The notes under the pieces: generated by a model
The model's database searches: none
What the model was told of the DNA's origin: nothing
What the model saw: the letters and a program-made list of their open reading frames with translations, nothing else
Translations under genes and position numbers: made by a program
Shown: in pieces, positions 1 to 8,850 of the stretch
Layout of the letters: the number at the start of each line of letters is the position of its first letter
Position numbering within the stretch: position 1 is the first letter of the stretch
Assembly (NCBI RefSeq): GCF_016446285.1
Contig: NZ_CP054140.1
Coordinates: 2,461,501 to 2,525,500 of the forward strand
From: Desulfobulbus oligotrophicus
GTDB taxonomy: Bacteria; Desulfobacterota; Desulfobulbia; Desulfobulbales; Desulfobulbaceae
Direction: 5' to 3'
DNA: 64,000 bases

Positions 1-601
1 CAATACTGCCGCCATAAGGCCCGGTGCGCTTGTTACAGCCGTCTCGCAGAAATTGATCAAGTAAATACCCATTGGCGCCATGGAGTTCTATACCATCAAA
101 ACCGGCCTTCTGTGCATTCAGTGCAGCCTGCCTGAACAGATCGATGATACCGGGCAGCTCGTTATCGAGTAACATCCGCGGTACCACATAATTTGCCTTG
201 CCCCTGGGCGTATGCGTGTAATCATTGGTAATGGCTTCCGCACTGGCAGATACCGGTTCTATGCCCTCATTTATAAACGGATGACAGGCACGTCCACCGT
301 GCCAAAGCTGCAGAAAGATTCTGCCTCCCTTCTCATGAACAGCCCTGGTGACCTGTTGCCAGCCCTCAACTTGCTTCTGATTATAGATTCCAGGTTCGGT
401 CTGAAACGCCGAGTGTCCTTCCTGTATCATGGTCGCCTCGGCAATGATCAGACCGGCGCTAGCACGTTGGCCGTAGTATTCAGCCATCAGTGGAGTTGGA
501 ATATGGGTGTGATCTGACCGGCAACGAGTTAATGGCGCCATACAGATTCGGTTTGGCAGTGTCAGCGTTCCAAGTTGCAGAGGCTGAAAAAGGTAGTGCA
601 T
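1..601 (-). CDS. Old Yellow Enzyme family NADH:flavin oxidoreductase, N-terminal part (runs off window)
   Basis: Reading the minus strand from the ATG at 601 gives an open frame of 200 codons without a stop down to base 1, so the gene continues outside the window. It begins MHYLFQPLQLGTLTLPNRI and later contains LWHGGRA and GFDGIELHGANGYLLDQFL, hallmarks of the FMN-binding TIM barrel of OYE/NemA-type ene-reductases; the HGAN segment is in the conserved active-site region. A GGAG lies eight bases before the ATG. It follows the PpsR gene by 64 bases on the same strand and could end that transcript. These enzymes reduce activated C=C bonds or nitro compounds with NAD(P)H; the substrate here is unknown. 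Confidence 0.88.
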   Translation of the reverse strand, partial: MHYLFQPLQLGTLTLPNRICMAPLTRCRSDHTHIPTPLMAEYYGQRASAGLIIAEATMIQEGHSAFQTEPGIYNQKQVEGWQQVTRAVHEKGGRIFLQLWHGGRACHPFINEGIEPVSASAEAITNDYTHTPRGKANYVVPRMLLDNELPGIIDLFRQAALNAQKAGFDGIELHGANGYLLDQFLRDGCNKRTGPYGGSI

Positions 602-665
602 ATCTATTCTCCAAAAAGACGTTTATCAGAAAATACAGCTGAGCAGGGATTGGCAGGCGTACCTG

Positions 666-1532
666 TCAAACCACCAGTCTGGTACGAGAACGTGCTTTCT
701 GCTTTCCCTTTCTGGTCAGACCTATGGCCTGTGTGGCCTGTACAGCGATCTCCTCAATGGAACGGCCCTCCACATTAAGGATCTTTATACTATGCCGCAT
801 ATACAGTTGTTTAGCCTGCTGCAGTTCTTTAGTACAGTTGGCTAAGCTGGCATAGGTGGAACCAGTGTATCGTTTTTCACGAATTGTATGCAGGTACCGT
901 GGCGAACAGACCAGGCCAACCACCTTCTTCCGGTTGCGCACGATTTCCTTGGGCAGCTCATCTTTGTCAAGGTGATCTGAGGTGAGTGGAAAATTCGCTG
1001 CTTTGAGTTCCATGTGGGTGGCCAGATAGATGCTGACCGGAGTTTTTCCTGATCGCGATACACCTATGAGGATGATTTCCGCCTCATCATAGTCGTCAGG
1101 TTTGGTACCGTCATCATGTTCCAGGGAAAAATGAATGGCATCAACCCGTTTATCCATACGGGAAATGGTGAAGTGCCGGGAATATCCGGGTTCTCGTCTT
1201 GCCGGAATCTCAAGTGACTGCTCAAGCAACTCCAGGGTGCTAAGGAAAATATCAAAGAACCTAATCTCCGGGCAATTGAAGATGTTCCTGGTTTCCTGAT
1301 CCATAAGGGTGCAAAACACCAACGGCTGCATACCTTCAGACTGTTTGAGGATATGGGCCAGGGCGCGCTGAGCATCACTCGGGGTATGAACAAAGGGAAT
1401 TTTTTCCTCACGGAAACGAATCCCGGGAAACTGTGCCAACAGAGCCCGACCCATATCCTCAGCAAGGATGGCCGTAGATCCAGAGACATAGTAGACATCG
1501 TACATTTGAACTGCTGGTGCTGTCTCGTTCAT
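666..1532 (-). CDS. ppsR: Pyruvate, water dikinase (PEP synthase) regulatory protein
   Basis: Member of the DUF299 kinase/pyrophosphorylase family. Known members phosphorylate a threonine of PEP synthase or pyruvate phosphate dikinase with ADP and remove it by phosphorolysis, controlling pyruvate-to-PEP flux. The sequence shows the family start (YDVYYVSGST) and the P-loop GVSRSGKTP near residue 160, with the C-terminal VEGRSIEEIA segment. The frame is open up to an alternative start at 1556, but ATG 1532 overlaps the stop of the upstream cytochrome gene as ATGA, so coupled translation favours it (288 aa). The partner PEP synthase or dikinase gene is not in this window. Confidence 0.88.
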   Translation of the reverse strand: MNETAPAVQMYDVYYVSGSTAILAEDMGRALLAQFPGIRFREEKIPFVHTPSDAQRALAHILKQSEGMQPLVFCTLMDQETRNIFNCPEIRFFDIFLSTLELLEQSLEIPARREPGYSRHFTISRMDKRVDAIHFSLEHDDGTKPDDYDEAEIILIGVSRSGKTPVSIYLATHMELKAANFPLTSDHLDKDELPKEIVRNRKKVVGLVCSPRYLHTIREKRYTGSTYASLANCTKELQQAKQLYMRHSIKILNVEGRSIEEIAVQATQAIGLTRKGKQKARSRTRLVV

Positions 1533-1789
1533 TTTCGCTTGTGACAAAAGAGGCATCGATATTTGGGGGGATGGGTTTCCGGCAATTGATTTTTCTTCCC
1601 TGGTCCGTGACAGCTGTCACAGGCCTGTTCCGCCTCCTTTTTCCTCATGGTCATGAAACGTTCATGATCCTGATCCCGAGGAAGAGGTCGTGTGGTCTCA
1701 GGAGGCGCATTCAGTAAGAAGTAAAGAAGCAGGCAACTTCCCGTAAGAAACAGGATGTTTGCAAGAATCCTTTTGTATTTACTCATCAT
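1529..1789 (-). CDS. Small membrane-anchored c-type cytochrome with two CxxCH motifs
   Basis: An 86-residue protein: a short basic N-terminus, one hydrophobic segment (about residues 7-25, ILANILFLTGSCLLLYFLL), then an extracytoplasmic tail with two heme-attachment motifs, CDSCH and CLFCH, the second five residues from the end. No cleavable signal is evident, so it is probably anchored in the inner membrane with hemes in the periplasm. The frame is open back to 1861, but that would overlap the preceding flavoprotein gene; the ATG pair at 1789/1786 puts the hydrophobic segment at the N-terminus. No strong ribosome-binding site is visible. Its stop overlaps the ppsR start (ATGA). The redox partner is unknown; the adjacent flavoprotein is the obvious candidate. 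Confidence 0.72.
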   Translation of the reverse strand: MMSKYKRILANILFLTGSCLLLYFLLNAPPETTRPLPRDQDHERFMTMRKKEAEQACDSCHGPGKKNQLPETHPPKYRCLFCHKRK

Positions 1790-1829
1790 AGGGTTGTCAA
1801 GGTAATGGGAACTGCTCGGCAGTTTCAAG

Positions 1830-2861
1830 CTAATCTGCCATTTCCAGATGCCGAAATGCAATCATTTTCGATCGCAAAAGCATAATCATCACCTCCATCA
1901 TCAGCGAACCAATACGCGGTCTGGCCATGACGGAAGCAAGAAGTCGCCTGTGCAAACCATGTTTTCGGACCAGCATCTGCAGCCGTTTAGGCGTATAATC
2001 TGCAGCCAGAATCATTCTGGCCACCTCTTGGCCTGACAGAAAAGCCGAATAGATCCCCTCCCCTGTCAAACCAGAGGCCAGGCCGGCCGCATCGCCGACC
2101 AGCCAGACAGAACCAAAACGAACTCCGCGGTAGTCATAGTTAACCAGACCGGCACGCAGAGTGCTTGCATCAGGTTGCACACGGCGCTGCTGCAGCCATC
2201 CCAGCAACTGCTGACGAAGATTTCGGGCCGGTATCCATCGGCTGTCAGCATACACACCCACAGAGTACTGACGCTGGTGCGGGAAATACCATCCATAACC
2301 AGGACCAAACATATCGGGGTCCAGATGCCATTCCATCTGCGGATACCAACCAGAAACCTCACAATGGATGCCAACCCCCATCGCATCCACCGGCAGGCCG
2401 ATGAACCGGCGCACCAGACTGTTGGTGCCATCAGCACCGACCAACTGCTCAAACTGCAGCCGGTGCCGTTGGCCATTGAGGTGTTCAAGACCGGCGTGAT
2501 GCTCCTCAAGACTCAAGAGACGGGTACCGGTCAACAGGGTGACCCCTGCACGCTGAGCCTGATCTGCCATCCACTGTCCCAACCGGTGCCGATTCACAGT
2601 GGCAACCATCGGGCCCTTAACGGTTATCACCGCAGACTGCCGGAGAGTGGATACGTGCTGTTGGGAAAAAGTCCGTTCGATTAACTCGACAGGAATATGA
2701 GGCAGAAGCCCATTGCAGGTAATACCGCCGGCACAGACTTTAGGTCCAATGACCGATTTCCGCTCAACAAGGACCACCCTGACCCCATGCTGAGCAAGCA
2801 GCGTTGCACAGGCCAGACCACCCGGTCCTCCGCCGACGATTAATACCTCTGTTGTATCCAT
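1830..2861 (-). CDS. Geranylgeranyl-reductase-family FAD-dependent oxidoreductase
   Basis: A 343-residue flavoprotein with the N-terminal dinucleotide-binding motif VLIVGGGPGGLACATLLA, the family motif KVCAGGI, VGADGTNSLVRR in the middle and LVGDAAGLASGLTGEGI for FAD contact. These mark the geranylgeranyl reductase/PHBH superfamily, which reduces isoprenoid double bonds or hydroxylates substrates. Start ATG 2861 is chosen because it places the GxGxxG near residue 10; the open frame extends to 2918. It is first in a minus-strand run with the mini-cytochrome and ppsR. Reduction of an isoprenoid (lipid or quinone tail) is possible but not shown. Confidence 0.8.
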   Translation of the reverse strand: MDTTEVLIVGGGPGGLACATLLAQHGVRVVLVERKSVIGPKVCAGGITCNGLLPHIPVELIERTFSQQHVSTLRQSAVITVKGPMVATVNRHRLGQWMADQAQRAGVTLLTGTRLLSLEEHHAGLEHLNGQRHRLQFEQLVGADGTNSLVRRFIGLPVDAMGVGIHCEVSGWYPQMEWHLDPDMFGPGYGWYFPHQRQYSVGVYADSRWIPARNLRQQLLGWLQQRRVQPDASTLRAGLVNYDYRGVRFGSVWLVGDAAGLASGLTGEGIYSAFLSGQEVARMILAADYTPKRLQMLVRKHGLHRRLLASVMARPRIGSLMMEVMIMLLRSKMIAFRHLEMAD

Positions 2862-3305
2862 GTTCTTTATATGCACACCATGCTGACCCATTTTGTGACT
2901 ACACACAGGTACAGCCAATAATCACCGAAAAAGGTGTGTCCGCCGCCTAACTGTTGCCTTTGCCGACTGTTTACGATAGGTTAACTGCTGTTACTCGGAC
3001 AGGTCTCTACGTTGTCCTCATCTCGTTTCTTAACACTGTACTGTGCAGAGACTTCTTTACGAACACCTGTCTGATCATTATCGTTTGCCTGGCGCTACCA
3101 TACCATACAAAAAGCAGGACGAAACCTCTGAACCACAGAAGAATCTGAAGCATCTCTGCTCTTGAACAGCCACTCTGCGGTGAGCAGTAGGATCTTTACT
3201 GCTCAGCAGGCTGCAAAGCTGCATGCCGGTCACTGGTCAGTCTTGCTCTGGCTGCTGTCCATTCCATTTGGAGAACAACTCTCTTCTTTTACCCGAGGTG
3301 TCTTC
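2862..3305. other. Divergent intergenic region between the flavoprotein gene and pepN
   Basis: About 440 bases between two divergent genes. The open stretches within it show no recognisable protein and no RNA gene is seen. Promoters for both genes presumably lie here, but I do not see a convincing consensus pair. Confidence 0.5.
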
Positions 3306-5960
3306 GTGATCGCACAAAAAAAAGAAACATTTCTCAAAGATTATCAACCACCGGCTTATCTGGTCGATCGTGTTGATCTCCGGATTGAACTTGATGCTCA
3401 GAGCACCCTGGTTCAATCCAGACTGCTATGTCGCCCCAATCAACAGACAAAAAAACCGCTGGTTCTTAACGGTAAACGTCTTGAAGTAGTGCAGGTTGCA
3501 CTCAATGGGAGTGTTTTAACCAGAAACCGGTTCACGTTCACAGACGGACTGCTGACCATTGCCCATGTACCAGCAGAGCCCTTTGAAGTGGCGGTCACAA
3601 CCCGCATCAACCCTGCTGAAAACACCGCCCTTGAGGGTCTGTACCTTTCTTCAGGGAACTACTGCACCCAATGTGAACCCGAGGGGTTCCGAACCATCAC
3701 CTGTTTTCCCGACCGACCCGATGTGATGAGCGTTTTCACCACCACAGTGATCGGTGATAAGACAAGCTGTCCGGTTCTGCTGGCAAACGGCAATTTAATG
3801 GCCAGCGGTGATCTTGACGATGGTCGTCACTATGCAACCTGGCACGATCCATTTCCCAAACCATCCTATCTGTTTGCCCTGGTTGCAGGCGATCTGGTGC
3901 GCATCAGCGACACCTTTACCACTCGATCAGGCCGTACTGTAGCCCTTCATATCTATGTTGAGGCAAGAAACAGGGACAAGTGCGGTCATGCCATGCGCTC
4001 ACTCAAAAAAGCTATGCGCTGGGATGAAGAACACTTTGGCCGTGAATACGACCTGGACCTCTATATGATTGTTGCTGTTGACGATTTTAATATGGGTGCC
4101 ATGGAAAATAAAGGCCTCAACGTTTTCAACTCCAAGTACGTCCTTGCCCTGCCGGAGACTGCAACTGACGCCGATTATGAAGGCATTGAGGCAGTTATTG
4201 CCCACGAATATTTTCATAACTGGACCGGTAACCGCATCACCTGCCGGGATTGGTTTCAACTGAGCCTGAAGGAAGGATTAACCGTTTTCCGCGACCAGGA
4301 ATTTACCGCTGATATGAGTTCACGACCGGTGAAACGTATTGAGGATGTCAACATCATCCGTTCGCTCCAATTTCGTGAAGACAGTGGCCCCATGGCCCAC
4401 CCTGTACGTCCTCCTTCGTTTGTTGAAATCAACAACTTCTATACATTGACCGTCTACAACAAGGGGGCAGAGGTTATCCGTATGCTCTTCACCCTGCTCG
4501 GGGCTGAAACGTTCCGCCAGGGCATGGATATCTATTTTGACCGCCATGACGGCCAGGCGGTGACCTGCGACGATTTCGTCGCTGCCATGGAGACAGCCTG
4601 GGGAAAAGACCTGTCCCAGTTCAAACGCTGGTACAGTCAGGCCGGCACCCCGGAATTAACGGTCACCGGCCACTACAGTGCAGCTGACCAACAGTTTATC
4701 CTCGAAATAGAACAGTCTTGCCCTCCCACCCGTGAATCGGTTGTTAAAGAACCTTTTTTCATGCCGATAGCCATCGGTCTTCTTGACGAGAACGGTAACG
4801 CTCTCCCCGTCAATACAGATGCAGGCACAGGTACAGACACTGACACAAAAATGCTCATCCTCTCTGAACAGCGGCAGCAGTATTTTTTCCCGAATATCAC
4901 GTCCAAACCAACGGTCTCGTTCCTCCGTAATTTTTCAGCACCGGTTAAAGTACACCATGCACAGTCCGAGGAAGAACTCCATCGTCTAATGACCCATGAT
5001 ACTGACCCGTTCAATCGATGGGAGGCAGGACAAACACTGAGTTTACGGCACATCCTTGAACAGATAGCGAACTTTCAGCACCAGCAGCCGATAAGTATCC
5101 GTCATCGGCTTGTGCGCGGTCTCCGTGACTTTTTACTGGACACGGATCTTGATCCTGCATTTACAGCTATGGCAGTAACCCTGCCCACAGAAAACTGGAT
5201 CGGTCAGCAGATGACGATCATTGACCCTGTTGCCATCTTTTCCGTGCGACAACAGTTTCGTGCGCAAATCGGTCTGCAACTTCGTGATGAACTACTCCAG
5301 CGCTACCATGATCTGACTGGTGACATTCCCTATCAGTACAATGCCGTTGAAGCGGCAAGGCGCACACTGCGCAACACCTGCCTGGCCTATTTACTCGCCC
5401 CGGAAATCGGTGGCCGACTCACTCCGGAACTTCTACAACTGGGCACAGAACAGTATCAGCGCAGTGACAACATGACTGATTCCATTGCAGCCCTTGGTTG
5501 TGTCGTCAATGCAGATGCAGCCGCCGGTGCAGCCCTTCTGGCAGACTTCTACACAAAATGGCAGCACGATCCACTGGTTGTCGACAAATGGCTTGCCCTG
5601 CAGGCAGGTTGCAGCCTTCCCGGCACTTTGGAACATGTGAAAAACCTGACCGGCCATGCAAGTTTTTCCATTAAAAATCCAAATAAAGTACGGGCCTTAA
5701 TCGCCACTTTCTGTGCAACTAACCACAACCAATTCCATGCTGCCGATGGGCATGGATACTGCTTCCTCGGTGATCAGGTTATCCGGCTCGATCCGTTGAA
5801 TCCACAGATTGCAGCCCGGATGCTGACACCACTGACACAATGGCGGCGCTATGATCCGACCAGGCAACAGATGATGTGCGAACAGTTGGAACGAATTCGT
5901 CGACAACCACTCGTCTCTGATGATGTTCAGGAAGTGGTGGATCGCTCACTGCAGAAATAG
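3306..5960 (+). CDS. pepN: Aminopeptidase N (M1 family zinc metallopeptidase)
   Basis: Cytosolic alanyl-type aminopeptidase removing N-terminal residues from peptides. The sequence shows the exopeptidase motif GAMEN, the zinc motif HEYFHNW followed by the third ligand in LKEGLTVF, and the bacterial PepN-type start DYQPPAYLVDRVDL. The C-terminal half carries the helical domain of E. coli-type PepN. The frame is open back to a TTG at 3162, but that would add about 48 residues absent from the family; GTG 3306, preceded by GAGGTG five bases upstream, gives 884 aa, close to the usual 870-890. It appears monocistronic, followed by the tRNA-Val promoter. Confidence 0.93.
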   Translation: MIAQKKETFLKDYQPPAYLVDRVDLRIELDAQSTLVQSRLLCRPNQQTKKPLVLNGKRLEVVQVALNGSVLTRNRFTFTDGLLTIAHVPAEPFEVAVTTRINPAENTALEGLYLSSGNYCTQCEPEGFRTITCFPDRPDVMSVFTTTVIGDKTSCPVLLANGNLMASGDLDDGRHYATWHDPFPKPSYLFALVAGDLVRISDTFTTRSGRTVALHIYVEARNRDKCGHAMRSLKKAMRWDEEHFGREYDLDLYMIVAVDDFNMGAMENKGLNVFNSKYVLALPETATDADYEGIEAVIAHEYFHNWTGNRITCRDWFQLSLKEGLTVFRDQEFTADMSSRPVKRIEDVNIIRSLQFREDSGPMAHPVRPPSFVEINNFYTLTVYNKGAEVIRMLFTLLGAETFRQGMDIYFDRHDGQAVTCDDFVAAMETAWGKDLSQFKRWYSQAGTPELTVTGHYSAADQQFILEIEQSCPPTRESVVKEPFFMPIAIGLLDENGNALPVNTDAGTGTDTDTKMLILSEQRQQYFFPNITSKPTVSFLRNFSAPVKVHHAQSEEELHRLMTHDTDPFNRWEAGQTLSLRHILEQIANFQHQQPISIRHRLVRGLRDFLLDTDLDPAFTAMAVTLPTENWIGQQMTIIDPVAIFSVRQQFRAQIGLQLRDELLQRYHDLTGDIPYQYNAVEAARRTLRNTCLAYLLAPEIGGRLTPELLQLGTEQYQRSDNMTDSIAALGCVVNADAAAGAALLADFYTKWQHDPLVVDKWLALQAGCSLPGTLEHVKNLTGHASFSIKNPNKVRALIATFCATNHNQFHAADGHGYCFLGDQVIRLDPLNPQIAARMLTPLTQWRRYDPTRQQMMCEQLERIRRQPLVSDDVQEVVDRSLQK

Positions 5961-6074
5961 TGTCTGCCTACAGGCACGATGGCCTTGAACACCCAGGCAC
6001 TGCTGCAGACCACGCACGCGGATGAAGACAATTTTACTCGCTTTCCACTTGACACGTTTTTTTTTAGCTGGTAT

Positions 6075-6103
6075 TTGACTTGCGATTTTACATGAGATAT
6101 TTT
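6075..6103 (+). promoter_or_regulatory. Sigma-70-type promoter for tRNA-Val (and possibly thrS)
   Basis: TTGACT at 6075-6080, a 17-base spacer, then TATTTT at 6098-6103. The expected start point near 6110 is about 25 bases before the mature tRNA. It is the only good promoter seen between pepN and thrS. Confidence 0.6.
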
Positions 6104-6134
6104 ATGATGGTTTGTTTCAAAAGATAAAATCCAT

Positions 6135-6209
6135 AGGCGCGTAGCTCAGTGGGAGAGCGCTACCTTGACGTGGTAGATGTCGTCGGTTCGACCCCGTCCG
6201 CGCCTACCA
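6135..6209 (+). tRNA. tRNA-Val (anticodon GAC)
   Basis: A cloverleaf can be drawn: acceptor AGGCGCG pairing with CGCGCCT, D-arm GCTC/GAGC, anticodon stem CTACC/GGTAG with loop TTGACGT (anticodon GAC), T-loop TTCGACC, discriminator A and an encoded CCA at 6207-6209. The T-stem has one T-T mismatch. It lies upstream of thrS. Confidence 0.95.
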
Positions 6210-6217
6210 ATTTCCCT

Positions 6218-6265
6218 AAAGGCTAGGATGCAGAAGCTATCTTCTGCTCATTAGCCTTTCTTTTT
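6218..6265 (+). terminator. Intrinsic terminator or attenuator between tRNA-Val and thrS
   Basis: An outer stem of 8 bp (6218-6225 AAAGGCTA with 6252-6259 TAGCCTTT) encloses a 4x4 internal loop and an inner 7-bp stem (6230-6236 GCAGAAG with 6241-6247 CTTCTGC) with a 4-base loop, followed by CTTTTT to 6265. The thrS ATG is at 6272, so the U-tract abuts the ribosome-binding region. It can end the tRNA transcript or attenuate thrS. Confidence 0.75.
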
Positions 6266-6271
6266 ACAGGC

Positions 6272-8206
6272 ATGATGGCAACGATAGAGGTTTCTTTACA
6301 AGGCGGCAAAACCAAATCATTTCCCAGCGGAACGACTGTTGCGGCAATGTTGACTGATTTAGCGTCCGGCAAACAGCGTAAGCAGACTGTTGCCGTGAAA
6401 GCCAATGGTACACTGCTGGACCTCTCCACACCTGTGCATTCAGACCTGACCCTGGAGCCCATTTCAATTCATACGGCAGAAGGTCTGGATATTCTTCGTC
6501 ATTCTACAGCCCACATCATGGCCCTGGCGGTTAAAGAACTCTTTGGCAATCAAGTCAAAGTGGCAATCGGCCCTGCTATTGAAGATGGCTTTTATTACGA
6601 TTTTGATCGGGAAAAACCATTTTCGCCGGATGAGTTTGAGTTGATCGAAAACAAGATGACCGAACTGGCCGAAGCCCGTTTACCGTTTGTACGGCAGGAG
6701 ATGCCAAAGGCTGGGGCCCTTGATTTCTTCAAACAGCTCGATGAGCCCTATAAAATAGAAATGCTCAACGAGATGGACGCGGAGACTGTCAGTCTCTATA
6801 CGCATGGACAGTTTGTCGATCTCTGCAGAGGGCCGCACGTGCCGGACTCTTCCTGGATCAAAACTTTCAAGCTGTTGCGAGTGGCAGGTTCGTATTGGCG
6901 TGGTGATGAAAAACGCCAGATGCTGACCCGGATCTATGGAACAGCCTTCTCCGATAAAAAAGAGCTCCAGCAGTATCTGACCCGACTGGAAGAAGCCCGG
7001 AAACGAGATCACCGTCGTCTTGGTAAGCAGTTGGGTTTATTCACCATCCAGGATCAGATCGGTCCCGGACTGATCCTTTGGCAGCCTCGAGGAGCCCTGC
7101 TCCGCAAGCTCATTGAAGATTACTGGAAAGACGAACATTATCGCAACGGTTACCAGCTGCTCTACACGCCGCATATAGCTCGGCAGGATCTGTGGAAGAC
7201 CTCCGGCCACCTCGACTTCTACAGTGAAAATATGTACGCTGCCATGGAGATCGACGAGGTGATGTATCAGCTCAAGCCGATGAACTGCCCTTTTCATATC
7301 GGCGTGTACAAGGCAGAGCCGCACAGCTATCGTGAATTTCCCATTCGCTGGTGCGAACTGGGCACAGTCTACCGTTATGAACGCACCGGTGCCTTACACG
7401 GCTTAATGCGGGTTCGCGGCTTTACACAAGATGATGCCCATATCTTTTGTCGTCCTGATCAACTTGAAGAAGAAATCTTCAACATCATTGATCTCAACCT
7501 GCACATACTCAAAACCTTCGGGTTTGAGGACTATGACATATATCTGTCGACCCGGCCGGAAAAATACGTCGGCTCAGAGGCACACTGGGACCTGTCAACA
7601 CAGGCCCTGAAACAGGCTTTAGAAAAAAAAGACCTCAACTATGAGCTTGATCCGGGAGAAGGCGTATTTTACGGGCCCAAGATTGACATTAAAATCAAAG
7701 ATCAGCTCGGTCGATCCTGGCAGTGTTCAACCATCCAGGTTGACTTCAATTTACCGGAACGCTTTCAGATGACCTATACAGGTCAGGATGGAAACGATCA
7801 TCAGCCGATCATGATTCACCGTGCTTTAATGGGTTCTCTGGAGCGGTTCATTGGCGTCCTCATCGAACACTACGCCGGTGCCTTTCCCCTTTGGATGGCA
7901 CCGGAACAGGCACGGATACTGAATATCACCGATGAGCAAAGTGCATACTGTGAACAGGTATTTGCACAACTGCGTTCCAGAGGCATTCGCATTGACAAGG
8001 ACCTCCGCAACGAAAAACTGAACTATAAGATCCGCGAGGCTCAGTTGATGAAGGTCCCCTACATGCTCATTGTTGGTGAGCGTGAGAAAAATGAGGGGAC
8101 GATAACAGTACGTCACCGATCCGGACAGAATCTGCCGGCAATGACTCCTGAAGATTTTATCGATCTCGTTGCAGAAGAGTGCAAGTTCAACAAGAACACC
8201 AACTAA
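6272..8206 (+). CDS. thrS: Threonine-tRNA ligase
   Basis: Charges tRNA-Thr with threonine. The 644-residue protein has the TGS domain (about 1-65), the editing/SAD domain with HSTAHIMA and the CRGPHV segment, the class II catalytic core with the zinc-ligand motif MNCPFHI, motif 2 in YRYERTGALHGL, and a C-terminal anticodon-binding domain. ATG codons at 6272 and 6275 are both possible; the weak AGG at 6268-6270 fits 6275 a little better. It is separated by only six bases from the U-tract of a terminator-like hairpin, suggesting control by readthrough. It begins the thrS-infC-rpmI-rplT-pheS-pheT-ihfA series. Confidence 0.96.
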   Translation: MMATIEVSLQGGKTKSFPSGTTVAAMLTDLASGKQRKQTVAVKANGTLLDLSTPVHSDLTLEPISIHTAEGLDILRHSTAHIMALAVKELFGNQVKVAIGPAIEDGFYYDFDREKPFSPDEFELIENKMTELAEARLPFVRQEMPKAGALDFFKQLDEPYKIEMLNEMDAETVSLYTHGQFVDLCRGPHVPDSSWIKTFKLLRVAGSYWRGDEKRQMLTRIYGTAFSDKKELQQYLTRLEEARKRDHRRLGKQLGLFTIQDQIGPGLILWQPRGALLRKLIEDYWKDEHYRNGYQLLYTPHIARQDLWKTSGHLDFYSENMYAAMEIDEVMYQLKPMNCPFHIGVYKAEPHSYREFPIRWCELGTVYRYERTGALHGLMRVRGFTQDDAHIFCRPDQLEEEIFNIIDLNLHILKTFGFEDYDIYLSTRPEKYVGSEAHWDLSTQALKQALEKKDLNYELDPGEGVFYGPKIDIKIKDQLGRSWQCSTIQVDFNLPERFQMTYTGQDGNDHQPIMIHRALMGSLERFIGVLIEHYAGAFPLWMAPEQARILNITDEQSAYCEQVFAQLRSRGIRIDKDLRNEKLNYKIREAQLMKVPYMLIVGEREKNEGTITVRHRSGQNLPAMTPEDFIDLVAEECKFNKNTN

Positions 8207-8213
8207 ATTCACT

Positions 8214-8228
8214 GGAGGAACGAACATC
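8214..8228 (+). promoter_or_regulatory. Ribosome-binding site and AUC start codon of infC
   Basis: A perfect GGAGG (8214-8218), seven bases, then ATC at 8226-8228 in frame with IF-3, exactly where family members begin (IKKRGN...). No ATG, GTG or TTG is present between the thrS stop and the conserved start. Known IF-3 genes use AUU or AUC, which lets IF-3 repress its own translation. Confidence 0.85.
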
Positions 8229-8774
8229 AAAAAACGAGGCAATAGAAAATTTTCTCCGCAGCAGGACCTCAAAATAAAGGTCAACCATGATATTGATTAT
8301 CGTGAGGTTCGGCTCATTGATGCCGATGGGACTCAACGCGGTATAGTCCGTGCAGAGGAAGCTCTGGCAATAGCACAGGAACAGGGACTTGATCTGGTTG
8401 AAGTTTCTGACAAGGCTGATCCGCCGGTATGCCGGATTATGAATTACGATAAATTCCGGTACGAATTAAAGAAGAAGCAACAGGAAGCCAAGAAGAAACA
8501 AACTGTTATTGAGACCCGGGAAATCAAGTTCCGTCCCAAAACCGAAGAACACGATCTCTCCTTTAAAATACGGAAGATCAAAGAGTTCTTGGCCCAGAAA
8601 AATAAAGTTAAAATAACGATGCGGTTTCGTGGCCGTGAGATTATCTATGCCCAGACCATAGGCCTTGAGGCCCTGACAAAAATAGCCGACACGCTTCGAG
8701 AAGACGGTGTTATTCTGCAGGAGCCGAAGATGGAAGGTCGACAGTTGGTCATGTTCGTTGGTCCGAAATCTTAG
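8226..8774 (+). CDS. infC: Translation initiation factor IF-3
   Basis: Binds the 30S subunit, prevents 50S joining and rejects non-canonical start codons. 182 residues: the N-terminal domain (DYREVRLIDADG, VEVSDKADPPVCRIMNY), a lysine-rich linker (YELKKKQQEAKKK) and the C-terminal domain (KFRPKTEEHD, MRFRGRE). The best start is the AUC at 8226 behind GGAGG. An open frame reaches 8169 inside thrS but has no ribosome-binding site and would add residues foreign to the family. Autoregulation through the rare start codon is known for the family and expected here. The thrS stop lies 20 bases upstream. Confidence 0.94.
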   Translation: MKKRGNRKFSPQQDLKIKVNHDIDYREVRLIDADGTQRGIVRAEEALAIAQEQGLDLVEVSDKADPPVCRIMNYDKFRYELKKKQQEAKKKQTVIETREIKFRPKTEEHDLSFKIRKIKEFLAQKNKVKITMRFRGREIIYAQTIGLEALTKIADTLREDGVILQEPKMEGRQLVMFVGPKS

Positions 8775-8850
8775 CAGTGACTTACGCTTGTAATTATTAT
8801 TATTTTTTTGTTAATTGAATGGTTCAGTTCACAATGTCGGGAGTACAACC

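Noticed and set aside
3162-3305. TTG-initiated N-terminal extension of pepN
   Set aside because: Adds 48 residues absent from PepN, while GTG 3306 has a ribosome-binding site and the normal N-terminus.
8169-8225. Upstream extension of infC inside thrS
   Set aside because: No ribosome-binding site and residues unlike IF-3; the AUC at 8226 behind GGAGG fits.
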